DNA of 19,900 bases, from NCBI GenBank assembly GCA_002339745.1, contig DDKP01000156.1, positions 1 through 19,900 of the forward strand, in the 5' to 3' direction. The translations under genes were made by a program, and so were the position numbers. Below, one piece after another: positions 15,065-19,900 of this stretch. The stretch is from Firmicutes bacterium UBA2595. Lineage in GTDB: Bacteria > Bacillota > Thermincolia > Thermincolales > UBA2595. Below the pieces are notes generated by a model, which saw nothing but the letters and a program-made list of their open reading frames with translations, had not been told where the DNA came from and ran no database searches. How positions within the stretch are numbered: position 1 is the first letter of the stretch; every line of letters starts with the position of its first letter.

Positions 15065-16435
15065 TTAAGCCATTTCCATATAACGTTGACGTTCCCAATC
15101 AGTTACACTCCTCAGGAAAACTTTGATTTCCCATAACCTGGTTGACAGGAAGTGGTCGACAAACTCTTCTCCTAAGAATTCCCTGGCCACTTTGCTGTGG
15201 CTTAAAGCATCAATTGCTTCAGTGAGGTTCTTTGGTAAAGGTTTTGCAACTTCCGGAGGAAGTACATAACCGTTTTCACGGACCAACAGTTTAGGAGGCT
15301 CAATCTTGTTGATAATGCCGTACAGCCCTCCCGCCAGAGTTGCAGCTGTTACCAAATATGGGTTGGCATCGGCGCCAGGGACTCGGTTTTCCAGCCGGGC
15401 ACTGGATTGGGTTGTCGTAATTACCCTCAGTGCCGTAGTCCTGTTGTCTATGCCCCATGTTACGTTGGCTGGCGCATAAGACCCTGGGACAAACCTCTTG
15501 TAGGAATTGATGGTGGGAGCGTACAAAGCAGTAAAATCTGGCAACGTGGCCAGCACACCTCCGGCAAAGTGCCTCATGGTGTCGGAAATATGATGTGGGT
15601 CATCTGCATCATAGAAAAGATTATGTTCTACTTTCAAATCCCAAAGGCTCTGATGAATATGGAATGAGTTTCCCGAAAACCCTTCCTGCCATTTCGCCAT
15701 GAAAGTGGCAAATAAGTTTTTCTCCAAAGCAATCTCTTTGATATACGTTTTGTAAAGAACAGTCCGGTCAGCCTGCTCGAGGGCTTCAGTGTACTTCAGG
15801 TTGACTTCAAACTGACTAGGGCCATACTCCGTATTGCATGCTTCAAGCTCGATGTTGTAATCATTCATCCGGCGCCTGACTTCACCGATAATGTATTCCA
15901 CAGCAGTAGACCGGTAAAGGTTATAACAGTGGATGCCTGGAAGTAATGGTTCGGGGTTGGAGTAGCCTTTTTGCGCCAAGGTTTCCAGTGTTTCTTTAAA
16001 CAGGTAAAACTCAAGTTCTGATGCAGAAAAAGGTATAAACCCTAGTTGTTTGGCCCTTTCAATAACCTTTTTCAAGACATTTCTTGGGGCAATTTCCAGA
16101 GGTTCACCATGTTCCGTGTAATAATCACAGATGACTGAAGCGGTTCTATCCTGCCCGGGTACGACCCGGAAAGTACTAAGGTCAGGAACGGCAACAATAT
16201 CACCAAATCCTGTATCCCAGCCGGTAAATTTCAGAGGAACCTGATAGATCTCGTTCTGAATGTCCCAACCAAACAAAACATCACAGAAAAATACCCCCCT
16301 TTCCCAGGTACAATCCAAAAATTCTTTTACCGGTATTCTCTTCCCCCGGTAAACTCCATCAATGTCCACTCCACCGACTTTAATGGTATCAATACCGTTT
16401 TTTTCAATGATTTCCCTTACTTGATCAATATTCAC
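15065..16435 (-). CDS. Glutamine-synthetase-family gamma-glutamylamide synthetase (GMAS/GlnT/PuuA-like)
   Basis: 456 residues from the GTG at 16435 (GGAGG seven nt upstream). Glutamine synthetase landmarks are present: metal-binding SELEFYLF (Glu 140/142), TEYGPSQFEVN (Glu 203/210), GNSFHIHQSLW (His ~259), the nucleotide/glutamate Arg region RFVPGSYAPANVTWGIDNR, and RLENRVPGADANPYL. The adenylylation loop of GlnA-I is not evident. The N-terminal RGKRIPVKEF and the overall length fit the GMAS/GlnT/PuuA branch, which couples glutamate to an amine using ATP. Next to MgsABC-like genes, a role in making a gamma-glutamyl alkylamide is likely; ordinary glutamine synthesis is the alternative. It is the first structural gene of the run and lacks an encapsulation peptide. 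Confidence 0.88.
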   Translation of the reverse strand: MNIDQVREIIEKNGIDTIKVGGVDIDGVYRGKRIPVKEFLDCTWERGVFFCDVLFGWDIQNEIYQVPLKFTGWDTGFGDIVAVPDLSTFRVVPGQDRTASVICDYYTEHGEPLEIAPRNVLKKVIERAKQLGFIPFSASELEFYLFKETLETLAQKGYSNPEPLLPGIHCYNLYRSTAVEYIIGEVRRRMNDYNIELEACNTEYGPSQFEVNLKYTEALEQADRTVLYKTYIKEIALEKNLFATFMAKWQEGFSGNSFHIHQSLWDLKVEHNLFYDADDPHHISDTMRHFAGGVLATLPDFTALYAPTINSYKRFVPGSYAPANVTWGIDNRTTALRVITTTQSSARLENRVPGADANPYLVTAATLAGGLYGIINKIEPPKLLVRENGYVLPPEVAKPLPKNLTEAIDALSHSKVAREFLGEEFVDHFLSTRLWEIKVFLRSVTDWERQRYMEMA

Positions 16436-16468
16436 TTTTCCCCCTCCAGTTCTGGTTCTTGGGTCTGT

Positions 16469-16510
16469 TTACCCATGATGTAAATAAATAGGACTGATAG
16501 ACGAACCCAT
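16469..16510 (-). CDS. Possible 13-residue leader peptide upstream of the GS-like gene
   Basis: An ATG at 16510 preceded by AGGAGGG (4-nt spacing) opens a 13-codon frame, MGSSISPIYLHHG, ending in TAA at 16469. It lies 33 nt upstream of the GS-like start in the probable leader. The ribosome binding site is as strong as those of the real genes. Codon content (Ser, His pairs) gives no clear attenuation theme, and no terminator/antiterminator pair was seen. It could be a leader peptide or a chance match. Confidence 0.3.
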   Translation of the reverse strand: MGSSISPIYLHHG

Positions 16511-16587
16511 ATACCCTCCTTTCACCAGATAGTTTTCCTGAGAGTGTTAAATTTAGCTTAGCATTAATTAATAAAGTTACTATCAAG

Positions 16588-16623
16588 AAAGTTTAAAAAA
16601 TATCAAAATTGTCTATAAACTTT
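16588..16623. repeat. Inverted repeat, candidate operator
   Basis: Perfect 8-bp arms AAAGTTTA (16588-16595) and TAAACTTT (16616-16623) are separated by 20 bp, about 28 bp centre to centre, i.e. near three helical turns. It lies over the likely minus-strand promoter. Such spacing suits binding by a dimer or by two dimers. The sequence is AT-rich, so a chance repeat is possible. Confidence 0.35.
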
Positions 16624-16695
16624 TTATAAACCTGCAGGAATTGCCGACATTGGCTCGAACTATAAAAAACCATAAAATTATGGGAGGGGAAGCCC

Positions 16696-17388
16696 ATGGA
16701 TAAAACAGTAACAGCCAATGTAATCGCTTATGCTCCGTTTGCCTGGCGGGAGCAACGTTCTGGTATAATGGAAGGTTTTGATGTTGATATTATCCGGGCT
16801 ATTGGCGAAGAGGTTGGCATCCAGGTCAGGATTCAGGAAACGACTTGGGAAAAAATCTTCTTTAATTTATTGGATAAAAAATGTGACTTGGTAATAGCCG
16901 CACTGACCATTACTGAACAGAGGTTGGAGACCATTATTTTTTCTGACCCATACCTGACTTCCGGCCAAATAATAACTGTCCCGAAAGGAAGTATGATACA
17001 AGAATTTAAAGACCTTACCGAAAAAAAAATCGGTGTTTTAAAGAATACCACAGGAGATTTTAGGATGACAGAGTTGGAAGAAGAATTAAACCTAAGTAAA
17101 ATCAACAGGTATGTCTCTAAAACCAGGGCATTTAAGAGCTTACATAAAGGTGAAGTCGATGCTGTAGTTATTGACCAGCCGCTGGCCCTTTATTTCATTA
17201 AAAATCACCCTGAATTTGACTTGGCAATTGTCGGAAATATTTTTACTTCGGAAGACTATGCTATTGCGCTGCGGAAGGAAAGTGTAGATTTAAGAGACAC
17301 AATTAATCTAGGGCTAAAACGGATAAAAGAAAAGGGCATATACTTAAACATTTATAATAAATACTTCTTCTGGGATCCGGTCGTGTGA
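16696..17388 (+). CDS. Family 3 solute-binding-protein domain without signal peptide (probable cytosolic ligand sensor)
   Basis: 230 residues from the ATG at 16696 (GGGAGGGGA upstream). It is a complete family 3 extracellular solute-binding domain (amino acid type): YAPFAWREQRSGIMEGFDVDIIRAIGEEVG, the CDLVIAALTITEQRLETIIFSDPYL block, IGVLKNTTGDF, GEVDAVVIDQPLALYFI and DYAIALRKES with a C-terminal GIYLNIYNKYF. There is no signal peptide or lipobox. An in-frame stop at 16663 and no usable upstream start exclude a hidden one. The protein should stay in the cytosol. No ABC permease is nearby; instead an OmpR-type regulator follows after 56 nt. A role in sensing the pathway substrate for that regulator is a fair inference. 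A remnant of a transporter or of a larger sensor is the alternative. Confidence 0.85.
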   Translation: MDKTVTANVIAYAPFAWREQRSGIMEGFDVDIIRAIGEEVGIQVRIQETTWEKIFFNLLDKKCDLVIAALTITEQRLETIIFSDPYLTSGQIITVPKGSMIQEFKDLTEKKIGVLKNTTGDFRMTELEEELNLSKINRYVSKTRAFKSLHKGEVDAVVIDQPLALYFIKNHPEFDLAIVGNIFTSEDYAIALRKESVDLRDTINLGLKRIKEKGIYLNIYNKYFFWDPVV

Positions 17389-17444
17389 GGTTATTCAGCG
17401 GTTCTACCTACTAGGCTAGTCGGGTTTAGGGGGGATTACTTAAC

Positions 17445-18149
17445 ATGAACGGCAAGGTTTTACTTATTGACAGTGAGGCGGAAAGCCGTGACCTGGTAAC
17501 TATTTACTTAGCCCGGGATGGTTTTGAGGTGATTACCCATGCAGACGGTGCAAGTGCCCTGGACATGTACAAAAAAAATAACCCAGACTTGGTAATATTG
17601 GAAGTTAACCTGTTAGGACTGGATGGTTATGAAGTATGCAGAAGACTGCGTTACAATACCCAAGCACCTATAATATTCCTCACCAATCGATCAGATTTAA
17701 CTGATATAGTTTTGGGCTTGGGAGTAGGAGCTAACGACTATATCACAAAACCATTTAATCCTATTGAGTTGTCTGCACGGGTTAGAGCCCACCTACTACG
17801 TTACAAAATGTTGATAGAGCAATCAGCTTCAAAATCTGAAATTCTGAAATTTGACGATTTGGAAATCAATATTCATGCCCGCGAGATTAGGGTAGCTAAT
17901 AAAAGGATTGACTTATCGGCCAAAGAATTTGACCTTTTAACCGAATTGGCTTCCCATCCTAATAAGGTCTTTACGGTTGAACAACTGTTTGAAAGAATAT
18001 GGGGTTACGACAATGACGCCGATTGCAGAACAGTCACAGTTCACCTGGGAAATCTGAGAAAGAAGATAGAAAATGATCCTGCCTCTCCACGTTACATAGT
18101 TAATGTCCGGGGGGTAGGTTACAAATTTCTACCACAAAAGCAAGATTAA
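17445..18149 (+). CDS. OmpR/PhoB-family response regulator with a non-canonical receiver (phosphoacceptor Asp replaced by Glu)
   Basis: 234 residues. Residues 1-~120 form a receiver domain and ~130-232 a winged helix with intact LSAKEFDLLTELASHP, VFTVEQLFERIWGY and the recognition region RTVTVHLGNLRKKIE...RGVGYKF. In the receiver, the position of the phosphorylated Asp is Glu 53 (PDLVILEVNLLG, codon GAA at 17601), and the second residue of the acidic pair is Ser 10 (LLIDSE rather than DDE). Thr in FLTN and Lys in ITKPF are kept. With both magnesium/phosphate ligands changed, classic phosphorylation is unlikely. No histidine kinase is present in the window. It is probably activated by another input, perhaps the upstream binding protein, or is constitutively active. 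Confidence 0.93.
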   Translation: MNGKVLLIDSEAESRDLVTIYLARDGFEVITHADGASALDMYKKNNPDLVILEVNLLGLDGYEVCRRLRYNTQAPIIFLTNRSDLTDIVLGLGVGANDYITKPFNPIELSARVRAHLLRYKMLIEQSASKSEILKFDDLEINIHAREIRVANKRIDLSAKEFDLLTELASHPNKVFTVEQLFERIWGYDNDADCRTVTVHLGNLRKKIENDPASPRYIVNVRGVGYKFLPQKQD

Positions 18150-18278
18150 ATCAAAAATCTCCCAAATATAATTTTTTTTTACCCTTTGAACCGTCTTTGA
18201 CTGCAGTCATGGAATATTTTCAACGTCCCGATTACGAGAGGGTCTACTCTAAACACGATAAATTTTGCTGAAAGCAAT
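18150..18278. other. Non-coding stretch after the response regulator gene
   Basis: About 130 nt, AT-rich at its start with a run of ten T at 18172-18181 that is not preceded by a hairpin. It contains the 10-bp palindrome GACTGCAGTC (18199-18208). I see no gene or promoter in it. Confidence 0.4.
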
Positions 18279-18312
18279 AAAGGCCTGAGGAGATCATCTC
18301 CTAAGGCCTTTT
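18279..18312 (+). terminator. Rho-independent terminator of the sensor/regulator transcript
   Basis: A long hairpin with arms AAAGGCCTGAGGAGAT and ATCTCCTAAGGCCTTT, one G/A mismatch and a very short loop, is followed by TTTTGTCTTATTT. The arms and T-rich tail point to plus-strand termination ~130 nt after the response regulator stop. The reverse strand also ends in a T-rich run (TTTATTGCTTT), so weak bidirectional action is possible. Confidence 0.88.
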
Positions 18313-18403
18313 GTCTTATTTAGGAAAAGGGTAGACAGAAGTAAAATGTTTACCGTGTCGGTGTCACAGAACTCGGAGCTTCGCCGTTCTTAATCGAGTA
18401 AGG

Positions 18404-18432
18404 TAAAGCCGAAGTAATTTGCTTCGGCTTTA
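18404..18432. repeat. 11-bp perfect inverted repeat at the 3' edge of the group II intron remnant
   Basis: TAAAGCCGAAG and CTTCGGCTTTA are separated by 7 nt. The stem is strong but no clear T-run follows on either strand. It lies just beyond the presumed 3' end of the intron remnant. It could be an old terminator, an exon hairpin or part of the intron. Confidence 0.5.
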
Positions 18433-19718
18433 TCCTCCGGGTAGAAAGGCTGCGCAATTCGCAGCCCATACCCCCACAGAACCAGCCGTGCGGATTTCCC
18501 GCATTTTGTCCGTAATTTTGCGTATGCTTCTTTTTAATCTGCTCTTTTCTGTCTTTCTGCCTACCATGAAATTGCCTTTTCTGTTCCTTGTACAAAAGTG
18601 CGTAAAGCCGAGAAAGTAGATTGTCTCCATCTTCTTTCCTTTTTTCTTGGCATGCTTTGATGAAAACCTGCCGAACTCAACAAACCTTGTCTTATTCGGT
18701 TCAATGCTCAGTGAAAACTTGGTTAGTCTATTCTCCAATGCCTCACGGAATTTTATTGCGTCCGCCCGGTACTGGAAACACACTACGAAGTCATCGATGT
18801 AGCGAATAAGGTAACTCTCCCCCTTGAGCCTCGGTTTTACTGCTTTTTCAAACCATAGGTCCAATACATAGTGGAGATATATGTTGCTAAGAAGTACACT
18901 AATTGATCCGCCCTGCGGGGTGCCGACTTCAGTCAATTCGAGCTTTCCGTTTTCCATTACCCCGGCTTTCAGCCACCTTCTTATTAGAGTTATTATCCTT
19001 GGGTCCCCGACTCGGTGTTCCACAAACTTGAGTAGCCATCCATGGTCCAGACTCCCAAAGAAGTTCTTCAGGTCAGCTTCCAGCACCCAGCTTACTTTCT
19101 TTCCTGATATAATCTCGTTCAACGTGGCAAGGGCGTTATGGGCTCCTCTGCCCGGTCTGCCTCCGGAGGAGCAGTTGAGAAAATCCTGCTCATATATTGC
19201 GTTTAGCACTGTAGATACGCTTCTTTGTAGTGCTCTGTCTGTCACGCCAGGCACTCCTATGGGCCTTTTTTCGACCTTTCCGGGTTTCGGAATCCATACC
19301 CTGCGTACCCTGGTGGCTTATAGCTTTTCCTATGGATTGCTGTTATTATCTCATCAACCCATATTTGAAATTCCTTCTCTGCAGTAGTTACATCGATGCC
19401 ATCTACTCCAGGGGCTGTATTTCTTGACATCTGTTTTAGGCTGTCCCATATCAGCTCTTTGGTTACGTGATGTGCTAACGATGTAAATACTACTCGAATC
19501 ATCCTTGCTGTTGTCGGCTTGTTTGATTCTGTTCGCTTCCCTGCGAAAACCGCCGGACCTCCCGTGTTCCGGTGAAATCCATTGAGTACATGCCGTAGGT
19601 ACGAATCCCGGAGACAACATATTATTCTCGCCATATCGAATAATATGTTACTGCCTTCCCCATAGAGAAAAAAGGTCGGCTGCCTCACATAATGGTTCAA
19701 TAGTTTCCTTGGTATCAA
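18430..19718 (-). pseudogene. Group II intron reverse transcriptase/maturase, frameshifted and C-terminally truncated
   Basis: On the minus strand, 19718-19257 reads through VVFTSLAHHVTKELIWDSL and RNTAPGVDGID, the RT-0/RT-1 region. It then runs into a wrong frame after SYKPP and stops at 19257. The next frame restores VRRVWIPKPGKVEKRPIGVPG, so one base has been lost near 19307-19314. The continuation to 18430 has RT motifs EADLKNFFGSLDH, VGTPQGGSIS, and the catalytic YIDD box (RYIDDFVVC). It breaks off after KTEKSRLKRSIRKITDK: the maturase X domain and everything after are missing, and the last ~24 codons are translated intron RNA sequence. The gene cannot make a working maturase. The true start is not determined; conserved sequence begins near 19510. 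Confidence 0.88.
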
Positions 19719-19900
19719 CAGCCTGATTGTCCGAGATAATCGTGGCTTAGGTTGGTACTGCCTTTGGGTTGCCGCAGTAAACCCATACGCAACTTATCAG
19801 ACTTTCTCAGCAGGCAATGTAAAAATGGGCGTAATACGGGTAACTCCTTAAGCCTTTTCCTAACAAAAATAAGAGTTGAGGGTCTGTCAATAATTTTGTG
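18436..19900 (-). mobile_element. Degenerate group II intron
   Basis: The broken maturase gene is embedded in intron-like RNA sequence. At 18504-18479 (minus) ATGCGGGAAATCCGCACGGC followed by TGGTTC matches the distal stem, GAAA loop and 3' strand of a domain V. The domain VI-like hairpin GGCTGCG/CGCAGCC (18440-18465 area) and a CTACCC branch-point-like strand follow. The 5' strand of domain V, with the catalytic AGC triad, is absent, apparently lost with the maturase C terminus in one deletion. The 5' end is not placed: ~180 nt of non-coding, probably domain I-IV sequence lie between 19719 and the window edge, and the intron may extend beyond it. It should be immobile without help in trans. 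Confidence 0.6.
18479..18504 (-). ncRNA. Partial group II intron domain V
   Basis: The TGCGG / CCGCA stem closes a GAAA-containing loop and is followed by CGGCTGGTTC, which resembles the 3' strand of domain V. The expected pairing strand beginning GAGCC on the 5' side is not present; instead the maturase coding sequence runs directly into the stem. Confidence 0.5.

Larger units (their letters stand above)
16436..16695. promoter_or_regulatory. Divergent control region between the BMC run and the sensor/regulator pair
   Basis: This AT-rich 260-bp gap must hold promoters for both directions. Seen in it: the 13-nt CTGAGAGTGTTAA (16538-16550, plus) that recurs before the permease; the palindrome ATTAATTAAT (16563-16572); an inverted repeat AAAGTTTA/TAAACTTT (16588-16595 and 16616-16623, 20-bp spacer); and CCATAA-AA-TTATGG (16670-16683) just before the plus-strand ribosome binding site. 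A possible minus-strand promoter reads TTGATA, 16 nt, GATAGT around 16580-16607. On the plus side TATAAA at 16661 could be a -10, but its -35 is poor. The response regulator encoded nearby is the obvious candidate to bind here. Confidence 0.55.

Noticed and set aside
16620..16690. Sigma-54 (-24/-12) promoter upstream of the sensor gene
   Set aside because: GG and GC elements near 16635-16650 do not have the required 10-nt spacing, and no sigma-54 activator is encoded in the window.
18350..18595. Separate 81-codon minus-strand gene
   Set aside because: It overlaps the domain V/VI and hairpin region of the intron remnant, has no ribosome binding site of note and no recognisable protein features.
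18881..19387. 168-codon plus-strand open frame across the intron
   Set aside because: It is the antisense shadow of the reverse transcriptase gene, whose RT motifs are clear on the other strand.
1..19900. CRISPR arrays, tRNA or rRNA genes, and riboswitches
   Set aside because: No spaced repeat series, cloverleaf or rRNA sequence was seen on either strand. No known riboswitch core was recognised in the 16436-16695 leader.

Overview
The window reads as a chromosomal segment from a Gram-positive, anaerobic bacterium of the Clostridia. I infer this from strong AGGAGG-type ribosome binding sites, frequent GTG and TTG starts, low-to-moderate GC, an aldehyde:ferredoxin oxidoreductase, and a clostridial-looking bacterial microcompartment (BMC). 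A Desulfotomaculum/Pelotomaculum-like host is possible, but no marker gene proves it.

Layout. From 16435 down to the left edge, one long run of co-directional minus-strand genes encodes a BMC and its pathway. In transcription order these are: glutamine-synthetase-like gamma-glutamylamide synthetase, opine dehydrogenase with an encapsulation peptide, BMC-H shell protein, CoA-acylating aldehyde dehydrogenase with a C-terminal encapsulation peptide, PduL phosphotransacylase, flavoprotein-like protein with an encapsulation peptide, PduS/RnfC-like electron carrier, BMC-T shell protein with a PduT-type cysteine, BMC-P vertex protein, ferredoxin-fused FMN glutamate-synthase-type protein, a three-gene N-methylglutamate-synthase-like set (amidotransferase, GXGXG, FMN subunit), acetate kinase, APC permease, universal stress protein, a small unknown protein, and the first codons of an aldehyde:ferredoxin oxidoreductase. 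A 260-bp divergent control region (16436-16695) separates this run from two plus-strand genes: a solute-binding-protein domain without a signal peptide, and an OmpR-family response regulator whose phosphoacceptor Asp is Glu. A strong terminator follows. The right end holds a broken group II intron on the minus strand.

How it may work (inference). There is no lyase or dehydratase signature enzyme (no EutBC, diol dehydratase or glycyl radical enzyme) and no alcohol dehydrogenase. The gene set instead fits a BMC fed by the N-alkylglutamate route. An amine is coupled to glutamate by the synthetase and moved to N-alkylglutamate by the MgsABC-like complex, both in the cytosol. The encapsulated opine dehydrogenase would then oxidise it inside the shell, releasing glutamate and an aldehyde. 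Aldehyde dehydrogenase, PduL and acetate kinase turn the aldehyde into acid and ATP. NADH made inside would be re-oxidised through PduS and the Fe-S-type BMC-T. Ethylamine giving acetaldehyde and acetate is one natural candidate, but the substrate cannot be read from the sequence. I know of no described BMC with this logic, though I could not search.
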